Positions 51,076 to 60,135 of a stretch of DNA of 64,000 nucleotides are shown here, in pieces. The stretch's first letter is position 1. Every line of letters starts with the position of its first letter. The translations under genes were made by a program, and so were the position numbers. The stretch is taken from contig NZ_CP063845.1 in the NCBI RefSeq assembly GCF_021018745.1, forward strand, positions 4,774,001 to 4,838,000. The letters run 5' to 3'. The notes under the pieces are model-generated. The model had not been told where the DNA came from. It searched no databases and worked only from the letters and a program-made list of their open reading frames with translations. This DNA is from Gloeobacter morelensis MG652769. Its GTDB lineage: Bacteria > Cyanobacteriota > Cyanobacteriia > Gloeobacterales > Gloeobacteraceae.

Positions 51076-53794
51076 GGATTTTCAGCGGCTCGAAGCGTGC
51101 TATCAAAGGGCACTGGATCTGCCTCCCGATCAGCGCGAGTCCTTTTTGCGCGATCAATGTCCCGAGCAGTTGCGCGCGGAGGTACGCGCCCTTTTAGCTG
51201 CCGACGACAGCCGGTTTCTGGAGCAGCCCCCGGTACTACCTGCTTTGCAGCCGCTCGCTCCCGGTCAGGTCATCGACTTGTACCGGATTGTGCGTCTGAT
51301 TGGCGAAGGGGGCATGGGAGCGGTCTACGAGGCCCAGCGGGTGGATGTGCCTCGGCGCTGCTCGCTCAAGGTGATCCGGACCGGTTCGAAGAACGCCGCT
51401 TTGGAGGAACGTTTCCAGAGCGAAAAGAACATCCTTGCCCAACTGGATCACCCAAATATCGCCCGCTGGCTGGACAGTCGCCGTACCGCTGAGGGGCTTA
51501 CCTACCTGGTGATGGACTACGTGGAGGGGGAAACCATCGATCGCTACTGCGACAAGCGACAGCTCACAGTGCGCGAGCGGGTGCAACTGTTTCGGCAGGT
51601 TTGCCTTGCGGTGCGCCACGCCCATCGCCACGGCGTTGTCCACCGAGATCTCAAGCCCGGCAACATCCTGGTGGAGGCCCCGGACGGAGGCGACCGTCAG
51701 CCGGGTACGGTCAAACTGCTCGACTTTGGCATCGCCAAACTGGTGGACAAGACCGAGGACATAGGCAGTACTTCGACGCTGGTCTTCACCCCCAATTACG
51801 CTTCTCCCGAGCAGTTGAGTGGTGAGAAGGTCGGCCGCGCCAGCGATCTGTACGCCCTGGGGGTCATCTTTTACCAGCTTCTGGCCGGTCGGTTGCCGTT
51901 CGAGCGTTCGGCAACGACGCTGACAGAACTGCAGGAGCGCCTTGCCACCGAGACCGTGCTGCCACCCAGCCGGGCAGTGCGAGAGGAGGCCGAAGGCGAT
52001 ACGATCGCCCGACTGCGCGTCACTTCGCGCCAGAATCTGGTAAGCCGGTTGCGCGGCGAGTTGGATGCTATTGTGCTGAAGCTTTTGGAGCGGGACAAAG
52101 CCCAGCGCTACGCAGGTGCCGACGAGTTGTTGAAGGCCATCGACTGTTATCTAGGCAAACAAACCGAGCCTCGGTTGCCGAAACTGGCCGTTGCTGCGGT
52201 AGCGATGTTGGCAAGTGGGTTGGGAGGCTTCTGGTGGTGGCAGACCCAGCAGGTTGTCGACTTGCCCACGATCAAAGCGATTGCAGTTTTGCCCTTCACA
52301 AGCCTCGACCCTGACCCTCGCAACTCCTACTTTATCGATGGAATCACAGAGGACATCTCGACTCAACTTGGTAAGATTGCCGGTCTGAATGTCATTTGCA
52401 ATGAGGCTGCCAAACGCTACCGGGGCAGCCGCAAATCTTTTCGTGAAATTGCCGCAGAACTCAAAGTCGGAGCACTGGTGATCGGTAGTGTGAGACGCTC
52501 AGGTAAACGGCTGCGCATTATCAGCCGCCTGATCGATCCACAAACAGAATCGCAAATTTGGGCAGAAAGCTTTGATCGCCTTAATGATGACGTATTCGCG
52601 GTCCAAAGTGCTGTTGCCATTAATGTTGCGCGCGTGCTGAGGGTAAAGTTGACTGCCGAAACCGAAGAACGCATTGCTCAGCAGAGATCCATCAACCTTA
52701 CTGCCTATGATTACTATTTGCAAGGTCGCCGGCACTACGCTCTTTACCGCGGTCAAGATAACGATCAGGCCATTGCGCTGTTTAGAAAGTCTTTGACATA
52801 CGATTCCCGATTTCCTCTCGCCTACGCCGGACTCGCAGACGCTCTGGCTCAGGGGGTGGATAAATTTGGTTATCCGGCCGCCAATCTTGATGAGGCAATC
52901 CGTCTTGGGCAAAAAGCGATCGAACTCGATCCGCTCCTTGCGGAAGGACACAAAGCCTTGGGGCTGGCTTATTTGTTTAAGGGTTGGCTCCGAAAGGCCA
53001 GAGTCGCCCAAGGCCGGGCAATCGAACTTAACCCAAACTTCCACGCCGCTCTTGCCAACTATGCCTATACCAATGCCTATCTCGGGGAATGGAAAAGGGC
53101 GGTTCCATATTTGATAAAGGCGCAAAGGCTCAATCCGACCAACGCTTACAGTATGGCCATCTTAGGCGTTGCTTACAGCGAATTGGGACTGTATACCCAT
53201 GCACGCGAATGGCTGCAGAAAGCAATCGACACCCAACCGGACGTTTACTACGGATATAGTGCTCTCAGTCGCAGCTTCCTGTTGGAAGGAAAATACAATC
53301 TAGCGCTCAAAGCCAGTCAGGACTGCCTGAGATTTTCCGCTGCTGAGCCAGGCTGTTTGGCGGCGGCGGGAGATGTTGCACTCTATCGCAGAGACTGGCA
53401 AACTGCGTACCAGTACTATCATCTAATTGAAGAGCAGCAGCAACTCGCTCTTGCTCCTTCCGAAACACCTCAAAAATTTGTTGTCTCTCTTGGTTTTCTT
53501 TACCTGCAACTGGGACAGAAAGCAAAAGGGCGTCGTTTTCTAGATAATGCACTCCAGACCAGTTTAAAACGCCATAATGCAGGCGATGAAATTTCGAATA
53601 TTGCTTTGGAAATCGCCAGTATTTATAGTGTTCTATCTCAAGAAAAACAAGCACTTTACTGGCTGCATAAGGCATTTAACTCCGGCTGGCTGAATGCTAG
53701 AGAACTGGAGATAAGCCCGCTCTTTTCAAAGACAAGATCACGAAAAGAGTTCCGGATGCTTATAGAGCAAATCTCTCAGCGCGAAGCATCGTGA
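51065..53794 (+). CDS. Serine/threonine protein kinase with FlgO/TolB-like domain and TPR repeats
   Basis: 909 residues from the GTG at 51065, inside the sigma-factor gene end, so translational coupling is likely. Kinase domain, residues ~75-360: 'LIGEGGMGAVYEAQRVD', Lys in 'RCSLKVIR', catalytic loop 'VVHRDLKPGNILV', 'LLDFGIAKLVDKTEDIGSTS', 'TPNYASPEQLSG'. One membrane helix near 378-398 ('LAVAAVAMLASGLGGFWWW'). Then a ~130-residue domain 'IAVLPFTSLDPDPRNSYFID', 'GALVIGSVRRSGKRLRIISR' as in TolB/FlgO-like adenylate-cyclase associated proteins, then TPR repeats to the end. By analogy with ECF43 systems (Vibrio EcfP-PknT) the kinase may activate the sigma factor. Confidence 0.9.
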   Translation: MTPEDFQRLEACYQRALDLPPDQRESFLRDQCPEQLRAEVRALLAADDSRFLEQPPVLPALQPLAPGQVIDLYRIVRLIGEGGMGAVYEAQRVDVPRRCSLKVIRTGSKNAALEERFQSEKNILAQLDHPNIARWLDSRRTAEGLTYLVMDYVEGETIDRYCDKRQLTVRERVQLFRQVCLAVRHAHRHGVVHRDLKPGNILVEAPDGGDRQPGTVKLLDFGIAKLVDKTEDIGSTSTLVFTPNYASPEQLSGEKVGRASDLYALGVIFYQLLAGRLPFERSATTLTELQERLATETVLPPSRAVREEAEGDTIARLRVTSRQNLVSRLRGELDAIVLKLLERDKAQRYAGADELLKAIDCYLGKQTEPRLPKLAVAAVAMLASGLGGFWWWQTQQVVDLPTIKAIAVLPFTSLDPDPRNSYFIDGITEDISTQLGKIAGLNVICNEAAKRYRGSRKSFREIAAELKVGALVIGSVRRSGKRLRIISRLIDPQTESQIWAESFDRLNDDVFAVQSAVAINVARVLRVKLTAETEERIAQQRSINLTAYDYYLQGRRHYALYRGQDNDQAIALFRKSLTYDSRFPLAYAGLADALAQGVDKFGYPAANLDEAIRLGQKAIELDPLLAEGHKALGLAYLFKGWLRKARVAQGRAIELNPNFHAALANYAYTNAYLGEWKRAVPYLIKAQRLNPTNAYSMAILGVAYSELGLYTHAREWLQKAIDTQPDVYYGYSALSRSFLLEGKYNLALKASQDCLRFSAAEPGCLAAAGDVALYRRDWQTAYQYYHLIEEQQQLALAPSETPQKFVVSLGFLYLQLGQKAKGRRFLDNALQTSLKRHNAGDEISNIALEIASIYSVLSQEKQALYWLHKAFNSGWLNARELEISPLFSKTRSRKEFRMLIEQISQREAS

Positions 53795-53831
53795 GACTAG
53801 CACAGCAGCTCGGTTTCCATCTGGACAGCAA

Positions 53832-54605
53832 TCAAAATTCAGCGTCATCAAGCACTTTTTTAATCTCGTCTGGATCGAACCTCTCCTCATCAAGGCAGCG
53901 ATGACAGACCCTGAAATCTTGACCCTTCACGTAAACCTTATACTCGATTTTTCGCCTGTGTCCTTCGGAAACCAGGCAGCTATTTTGCATGAAGCCTGGA
54001 TCTGCCAGAGGACAGTTCAGATTCATGTCAAAAATTTCAACCGTTCCACTTATATTAAAATACTCGTCGTATCCTTCAGCTTCCAAACGGTAGCCCTTGG
54101 GAATCGCTTCTCGATTTGAAAACTCCGTAGTATCATTTGAGTTGATGTTCTCGTTAAAAGTTCTAAGATTCTCAGTTGTTATGGCAAAAAGTGTTCCAGA
54201 GTTTTTAACTGGACAGGTTCTGAAGAGTTCTACCGTTGTCCGCCCTGGAAGCAACCGTTCATCGATGGAACTAAAAAACTCAAATGGTATGCTATCGGTC
54301 CTGAGAAGTATACTTCCAGATAACAGAACGACATTCCCTTCTACCTTGACTACCGAACCTCCACCATCGCTTTTCCTTAATAGCGTCATGGTTTTCAAAT
54401 TTCCATTGTTTCTCTCCCTTAGCCTGGTGCGGTCGCCTCGAGATTCGAGCCGATCATCCGGCATGAGCGTGAGGCTTGCTTTTTCCTGGCATTCATCCAA
54501 TTCGCTGCATTCGTTTTCAATAACAATATCTATGTCTGCTCTCCTGATCCGGGCTCGCTCGCCAGAATCGGAATACTTTTTGAATTTGACAACCCTAAAT
54601 GCCAT
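53832..54605 (-). CDS. Hypothetical protein, AT-rich gene
   Basis: 257 residues. Soluble, beta-rich appearance ('VVKVEGNVVLLSGSILLRTD', 'YRLEAEGYDEYFNISGTVEI'), with six Cys in pairs ('ENECSELDECQEK', 'NCPLADPGFMQNSCL', 'RVCHRCLDEERFD'), so a metal- or disulfide-stabilised fold is possible. No signal peptide. Clearly AT-richer than the chromosome average, suggesting acquisition. Convergent with the kinase gene. Confidence 0.55.
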   Translation of the reverse strand: MAFRVVKFKKYSDSGERARIRRADIDIVIENECSELDECQEKASLTLMPDDRLESRGDRTRLRERNNGNLKTMTLLRKSDGGGSVVKVEGNVVLLSGSILLRTDSIPFEFFSSIDERLLPGRTTVELFRTCPVKNSGTLFAITTENLRTFNENINSNDTTEFSNREAIPKGYRLEAEGYDEYFNISGTVEIFDMNLNCPLADPGFMQNSCLVSEGHRRKIEYKVYVKGQDFRVCHRCLDEERFDPDEIKKVLDDAEF

Positions 54606-54618
54606 TGCTTATATCCGA

Positions 54619-54850
54619 ATTCTACTATCATCAAATATGTTTGGGGGATCAATTTTATGCAAAGCCTGCCGCAGCCGGGCCAGCGCAAACGGATCGCCAT
54701 GCTGTTCGGGTTGAACTACAAGTTGAATGCCCAAAACCAGGCCCTCCATAAGCTCGTCGCCCCGCCGCCCGTCAAACCCAGGCGGCAAGGCGAGAATCGC
54801 ATATTGCCAAAGGGGACGGAGGTTGTCCGCCCCCTTTTGTTTTTTTAATT
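54619..54850 (-). other. Possible gene remnant (minus strand)
   Basis: A 70-codon frame without start reads 'NLRPLWQYAILALPPGFDGR', 'GDELMEGLVLGIQLVVQPEQ', 'HGDPFALARLRQALHKIDPP' and a stop at its end. The wording is protein-like (helix-forming, good hydrophobic spacing) but no RBS or family is seen. It may be the C-terminus of a lost protein. The plus strand of the same region and of 54850-55077 has only weak open frames. Confidence 0.3.
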
Positions 54851-55077
54851 ACAGCGGGCGAAGGTGCAAAAGGTGAGCGAAAGCGCCTTCGTGGCCCGCA
54901 ACGGCAACCGTCTGACCAAGACTCCCGAAATCATCGTGACCCCGGAGTGCACTTTCAACCGCTATCAACTGGATGACTGGTACTACCTGTTTACCGACGG
55001 CCGGTTGATGCGGCGCAGCCCATCTCCTGACCCGGGTGTGCGTCGGTTCTGTTTGACGGTTCAGGGATGAGGGCGAT

Positions 55078-55926
55078 TTATTCCAGATCCAGTTCGTCCG
55101 GCAACGCGTTCGGGTCCAATCCCAATCGGCGCAGACGCTCCTCTAGCGTGGTGGCGCGCAATTCGGCTCGCTCTCTGGCGGTGCGCTCCTGCCGGGCTTC
55201 GACCTCGGCCTGCTCCCTGGCGGTGCGCTCCTGCCGGGCTTCGACTTCGGCCTGCTCGGCACGCTGTTCGGCCCGTTGTGCCCTTTCCTGGCCGGTGGGC
55301 AGCAGATTGCCCGCCGCATCCCACCACCGCAGCCAGGGCAGTTCCATGTCCAGATAGCGGCCCGGCCAAATGCCCAACTCCACCCCCAGCGGCTCGATCG
55401 CACAGTGCCCCCGTTCGTTGGGGCGTATCCGGCGGTAGCGCCCGGCCACAAGTTCATACACCTCGACGCTCGCCTTGCGCACCTCGTAAATGCCGTAGTA
55501 GGCCGGTCGAATCACCCGCTCATAGATCCAGAACTTGCCGCGCCTGGGGGTTCTGTCGCGTTCTTCACTGCCGTCGCCACTGGCAAATTCCAGCACGACC
55601 AGGGGTGGGATATGCTCCTGCCACAGCACGTAGGAGCGGCGCACCCGGCCGCCCAGGGTCGGGGGCACCTCCGGCACATAGAACCAGTCGGGAGCTTCCG
55701 CCCCGCGCTCGGGCGGTTCGGGCGGTTCGGGCACCCGCCAGTAGATGCCGCAGTCCTGACCGATGCAGTACTGCCCGTCGGGGTGAATCGTCTGCAACAC
55801 CGGCTCCAGCGCGTCGGTCAACAGAATGCTCTGGGGATGCTCTTGAAAATTCTTCACAAACGTCCCGTCCGACTCCGGAAGCTGGGTGTGATCCGGCAGA
55901 AGCGGAGATTCCGGTTGGAAGATCAT
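55078..55926 (-). CDS. Uma2 (DUF820) family protein with heptad-repeat tail
   Basis: 282 residues from the ATG at 55926. Uma2-like core: 'DWFYVPEVPPTLGGRVRRSY', 'EHIPPLVVLEFASGDGSEER', 'RRGKFWIYERVIRPAYYGIY'. In the PD-(D/E)XK position it has 'VVLEFASGDG' instead of the usual E-x-S-P-G-N, a change seen in the longer branch of the family. Residues ~205-260 are an exactly iterated coiled coil ('EARQERTAREQAEV', twice, then 'ARQERTARERAEL'). Intact, alone, divergent from the STAND gene. Confidence 0.8.
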   Translation of the reverse strand: MIFQPESPLLPDHTQLPESDGTFVKNFQEHPQSILLTDALEPVLQTIHPDGQYCIGQDCGIYWRVPEPPEPPERGAEAPDWFYVPEVPPTLGGRVRRSYVLWQEHIPPLVVLEFASGDGSEERDRTPRRGKFWIYERVIRPAYYGIYEVRKASVEVYELVAGRYRRIRPNERGHCAIEPLGVELGIWPGRYLDMELPWLRWWDAAGNLLPTGQERAQRAEQRAEQAEVEARQERTAREQAEVEARQERTARERAELRATTLEERLRRLGLDPNALPDELDLE

Positions 55927-56206
55927 CGTCGGCTCGCCTCGACTTGTGCTTTCTATAGTAAGTGTCCGCAGTATTGGACCCGATAGCCGGTACTCCGGTT
56001 GTCGCCTGCCATCGCTTCGCGGGCGAGCGGATCGATTTTCAAGAGGCCAAGTACCACTACGATTAATTTTTATGGCTACTTGGAAAACCAAGGGTCGCGC
56101 CGCGGGCGTATTGATAGACAAAGCCATGCAACGACCAGAGGAGAGAGGGGGTCGCACCCCCAGCGAGCGATAATACAACCTGCACCATCCGACCGGGAGG
56201 ATTGCC

Positions 56207-58279
56207 GTGCACTTAGCCGATCGATTGCGCACAGAACGCCATCGCCGCTTTGTCGGCCGCCTGAACGAACGCAACCTTTTTTGCGCAGCCCTCCAGGAGC
56301 CGGAGCCGCCCTTCTGCGTGCTGTGGATCCACGGGCCGGGAGGAGTAGGCAAGACGACGCTTCTCAAAGAATTCATCAACCTGGCCACCGAGGTTCCCTG
56401 CCGGGCGCTTTATCTGGATGCCAAGACCTTTGACCCGACACCTGAAGCGTTCAGCGAAGCCCTCGGCCGCGCGATGGGCGAGGAGGGGCGCGATTCGCCC
56501 ATCTGCCGGTTGGCGGCTTCCACCGAGCGGCGGGTGTTGCTCATCGACACCGGTGAGGAGCTCAACGGGCTGGACCCATGGTTGCGCGAGACGTTTTTGC
56601 CGCAGTTGCCCGACTGTGTGCTCACGGTGATCGCCAGCCGCCTGCCCCCCGGCCGCGAGTGGCGCACAGACCCCGGCTGGCAAAGCCTGCTGCGCGTGGT
56701 GTCGCTGCGCAACCTCAGCCCAGAAGAAAGCTGCACCTACCTGGCGGCGCGCCGGGTGAGCGCTGAGCACCACCAGAGCGTGCTCGAATTTACCCACGGT
56801 CATCCGCTGGCCCTGTCGCTGGTGGCCGATGTCTACGCCCAGGGGCACGCGGGAAATTTTCATGCCGAGAACGAACCGGATGTGATCCGGGTGCTTCTGG
56901 AGTGCTTCCTGGCCGAACTTCCCGGTCCGGAGCACCGTCAGGCCCTCGAAGTCTGTGCGCTGGTGCACCTCACTACCGAGGCGCTGCTGGGCGAGTTGCT
57001 CGCAGTGGCGGACCCGCGGCCTTTGTTCGAGTGGCTGCGGGGGCTGTCCTTTATCGAGTCGGGGGCGGCGGGGCTGTTTCCCCATGACCTGGCCCGCGAG
57101 GTGCTCACCGCCGACTTGCGCTGGCGCAACCGCGATCGCTACGGCGCTCTGCACGAGCGCGCCCGGCGCTACTACGGCATGCGGTTGCAACAGGGCAGCA
57201 CCTCCCAGCAGCAGGAGATGCTGTTTGACTACATCTATTTACACCGCGACAACCCGATCGTCAAACCCTGCTTCGAGTGGCGCCGCCATGCCCGCATCCT
57301 GGCGGGCAGCCTGCACACGGGAGAGGATACCGGTGCACTCCTGGCTATGGTCGAGCGCCACGAAGGCGCCCAATCGGCGGCCATAGCCGCCCACTGGCTG
57401 GAGTGCCAGCCCCAGAGTGCGTTGGTCTTTCGCGATCAGCAGGGGGAAGCGCTGGGATTTTTGTTGTCGGTGGCTCTGGAGGAAACCTCCGAAGCTCAGC
57501 GCGAAGCAGACCCGGCGGTGCGGCTTGCCTGGCGCTTTTTGCAGTCGCGCGCGCCGCTGCGCGCGGGGGAAAAGGCGACCCACTTTCGCTTTTGGATGGG
57601 GGCTGAGACCTACCATGCGGTCTCGCCGGTGCAGAGCATGATTCTTACCAGCGTCGTGCGCCACTACCTGAGCACCCCCGGTCTTGCCTTCACCTTCTTT
57701 CCGGTGCGCCGGCCGCAACTGTGGAGCCAGATGCTGGTCTACGCCGATCTGATGCGCCTCGCCGAGGCCGACTTCACCGTGGAGGGCGTCACCTACGGCG
57801 TCTTCGGCCACGACTGGCGCACGACGCCGCCCGCTGCCTGGCTGGCGCTATTGGCCGAGCGCGAAACCGCCACCGCCCCCCAGGTGGCGCCGGTCTCCCG
57901 ACCGGTGCTGCTGGTCCTCAGTCCGGAGGACTTTACCACCGCCGTGCGTCAGGCGCTGCGCGATTTTGCCCGGACCGACCAGTTGGTGCGCAATCCGCTG
58001 GTGCGCTCGCGGCTGGTGGCCGAGCGGCTGGTGGCCGAGGCGGGCGATCCTGCCACGCTGTTGCAGCAGCAGATCCAGGAGGCGGCGACGATGCTGCGCG
58101 ATTCGCCGCGCGACCGCAAGGCGTACCTTGCCCTGTTGCACACCTACTTGCAGCCGGCCGCAAGCCAGGAAGCGGCCGCCGAAATGCTCGATTTGCCCTT
58201 CAGCACCTACCGCCGCCACCTGACCGCCGCCGTCGCCCGCGTGCGCGATTTGCTGTGGCAGCGGGAGTTGCATGGGTAG
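56207..58279 (+). CDS. STAND-type ATPase regulator with sigma-4-like C-terminus
   Basis: 690 residues from a GTG start with GGGAGG upstream. NTPase domain near the N-terminus: Walker A 'WIHGPGGVGKTTLLKEF' (residues ~41-57), Walker B 'RRVLLIDTGEELNG', 'VLTVIASRLPPGREW' (sensor 1), 'LRNLSPEESCTYLAARRV', 'FTHGHPLALSLVAD' (GxP motif). A winged-helix-like part follows ('ALEVCALVHLTTEALLGELL'). The middle ~300 residues are not recognised. The last ~60 residues ('YLALLHTYLQPAASQEAAAE', 'MLDLPFSTYRRHLTAAVARV') form a helix-turn-helix like sigma region 4, so DNA binding is likely. STAND proteins are ligand-triggered switches; the signal is unknown. Confidence 0.8.
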   Translation: MHLADRLRTERHRRFVGRLNERNLFCAALQEPEPPFCVLWIHGPGGVGKTTLLKEFINLATEVPCRALYLDAKTFDPTPEAFSEALGRAMGEEGRDSPICRLAASTERRVLLIDTGEELNGLDPWLRETFLPQLPDCVLTVIASRLPPGREWRTDPGWQSLLRVVSLRNLSPEESCTYLAARRVSAEHHQSVLEFTHGHPLALSLVADVYAQGHAGNFHAENEPDVIRVLLECFLAELPGPEHRQALEVCALVHLTTEALLGELLAVADPRPLFEWLRGLSFIESGAAGLFPHDLAREVLTADLRWRNRDRYGALHERARRYYGMRLQQGSTSQQQEMLFDYIYLHRDNPIVKPCFEWRRHARILAGSLHTGEDTGALLAMVERHEGAQSAAIAAHWLECQPQSALVFRDQQGEALGFLLSVALEETSEAQREADPAVRLAWRFLQSRAPLRAGEKATHFRFWMGAETYHAVSPVQSMILTSVVRHYLSTPGLAFTFFPVRRPQLWSQMLVYADLMRLAEADFTVEGVTYGVFGHDWRTTPPAAWLALLAERETATAPQVAPVSRPVLLVLSPEDFTTAVRQALRDFARTDQLVRNPLVRSRLVAERLVAEAGDPATLLQQQIQEAATMLRDSPRDRKAYLALLHTYLQPAASQEAAAEMLDLPFSTYRRHLTAAVARVRDLLWQRELHG

Positions 58280-58383
58280 GTGTGGATTATCATTGTCCGT
58301 CAAGGTTGCTGCGACTCTATTGCTCGCCTGAGCACCCGAAACACTGCTCCCTGCTGGAAGCAACTTTTTTCCCGCCAGGCAAA

Positions 58384-60135
58384 TTAACCATCGCTCTCCC
58401 ACAGCTCGCGCATCTGAGGGCAACCGGCGAGCAGCGTCGCAAGATCGCCTTGGGCAATCAGGCGGCCTTCGTCGATGAGCACAATCTGATCGGCCCGGCG
58501 CAGGGCGGCCCGGCGATGGGAGACCACCAGACAGGTCAGATCCGATTTGGCAAACAGTCTCTGCCACAGGCGGCCTTCGGTCTCGACATCGAGGGCGCTC
58601 GACAGGTCGTCAAAGACGAGCACCTGGGCGTCGCGCACGAACATGCGGGCGGCGGCGGAGCGCTGGACCTGGCCGCCGGAGAGTTTGACGCCGCGCGGAC
58701 CCACTACCGTCTCCAGCCGGCGCTCCAGCTTTTCGACGTCCTGCTCCAGTACGGCGGTGTGGATCGAGCGCGCCAGACGGCTCTGTTCCTCGGCGGCGAA
58801 TCCCTGCAACAGGTTGTCCTGCAGCGTTTCGCTAAAGAGCCGCGGCACCTGCGGCGTGTAGGCGCAGCGCGGCGGGATTAAAAACGAAGCAGGATCGCTT
58901 ACCTGTGCGCCGTTCCAGTAAATTTCACCCCCCTCGCGCGGCAACAGGCCCAATAGCACCCGCAGCAGCGTCGTCTTGCCCGCGCCGATGCGGCCGGTGA
59001 TCACCGTAAATGAACCGCGCGGCACCGCAAACGCAATGCCCGCAATCCCCCGGTCGCTATCCGGGTAACGATAGGTGAGATCTCGCACCTCCAGCGACGC
59101 GAACGCCCCGCAGGGATCGGCCGGAACGACCGTGGGCAGCACTGCGCCCAGGTAGACCGGATTGGGGGATACCAGCGCCCTGGCGTCCGTACCGGCCAGC
59201 ATTTCGCTCAGGCGCGCGAAGGAGACCCCCACTTTTTTGTGGGCGGCGATCGTGTGGCCGAACGAATACATCTTGTCGGTGAGGCGAATCAGATAGGAGA
59301 CAAACAGCGCAAAGTCCCCGACGCTGAAGCTGCCGGTGCGCAGCGAGGAGGCGGCCAGAAGCAAGATGCAGCCGATGCCGACGTTGAGGACCGTCTCCCC
59401 TAGCGAATCGAGCAGTTGCGAAAAGAGGTTGTCGCGCAGGCTGGCTTGGTGCCGCTGGTCGTTGATCGCTCCAAAGCGCCCAACCACCCGTTCTTCCGCC
59501 CCGGCGAGTTTCACCGCCTGCACGGCGGTAAAAATTTCACCCACAAATTCGGTGACTTTGCCGGTGGCGGCCAGGCGCTCGGCGCGGTAGCGGCGCAGGC
59601 GCTCTCCCAGCATGTTCACCAGGACCAGAAAACCTACCAGCGGCAGGAGGACCGCCCCGGTGATCACCGGGTTGATGCTGAGCATCACCGCGAGGGCCAG
59701 CACGGCAAAGAGCACCTCCCCCCACAGGTCCACCCAACTTTCGAGATAGTCGATCACCTCCTGCACATCGTCGCGCAGGCGGCTGATCGCCTCTCCCGAA
59801 GAACCGGGCAATACCCGCGAGCCCGGTCCCTGCACCAGCCAGGCAAGCACATTGCCCCGCAATAGCGCCGCCACCGTGTAAGAGAGCGTCGCCCAGATGT
59901 ACCAGCCGCCCCAAAAAGCGCCCATGCGCAAAGCCGCCAGGACCACCAGCAGGGCGACCGGCGTCCAGACCGAGGTGGCGGCGCTCCGGCCCTGGGCCAG
60001 GGTATCAAAAAACGCCTGGATCACCAGCCCCGCCGCCAGCGGCAGCAGGTGAAAAGCGCCCCACACCAGGGCGTTGAGGACAAACAGCCCCGGCCGGTAG
60101 CGCAGGATATAGCCAAAAAATCCCCAGGTGCTCAT
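58384..60135 (-). CDS. ABC exporter half-transporter B (degenerate ATPase site)
   Basis: 583 residues. Six-helix membrane domain, residues ~1-320 ('FVLNALVWGAFHLLPLAAGL', 'EAISRLRDDVQEVIDYLESW'), then an ABC domain: Walker A 'ITGRIGAGKTTLLRVLLG', signature 'VKLSGGQVQRSAAARM', Walker B 'VLVFDDLSSALDV', H-loop 'LVVSHRRAALR'. The catalytic Glu after Walker B is Asp, so one ATP site should be weak, as in heterodimeric exporters. Its ATG overlaps the stop of the upstream partner gene (ATGA). Exports drugs, lipids or peptides at the inner membrane. Confidence 0.9.
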   Translation of the reverse strand: MSTWGFFGYILRYRPGLFVLNALVWGAFHLLPLAAGLVIQAFFDTLAQGRSAATSVWTPVALLVVLAALRMGAFWGGWYIWATLSYTVAALLRGNVLAWLVQGPGSRVLPGSSGEAISRLRDDVQEVIDYLESWVDLWGEVLFAVLALAVMLSINPVITGAVLLPLVGFLVLVNMLGERLRRYRAERLAATGKVTEFVGEIFTAVQAVKLAGAEERVVGRFGAINDQRHQASLRDNLFSQLLDSLGETVLNVGIGCILLLAASSLRTGSFSVGDFALFVSYLIRLTDKMYSFGHTIAAHKKVGVSFARLSEMLAGTDARALVSPNPVYLGAVLPTVVPADPCGAFASLEVRDLTYRYPDSDRGIAGIAFAVPRGSFTVITGRIGAGKTTLLRVLLGLLPREGGEIYWNGAQVSDPASFLIPPRCAYTPQVPRLFSETLQDNLLQGFAAEEQSRLARSIHTAVLEQDVEKLERRLETVVGPRGVKLSGGQVQRSAAARMFVRDAQVLVFDDLSSALDVETEGRLWQRLFAKSDLTCLVVSHRRAALRRADQIVLIDEGRLIAQGDLATLLAGCPQMRELWESDG

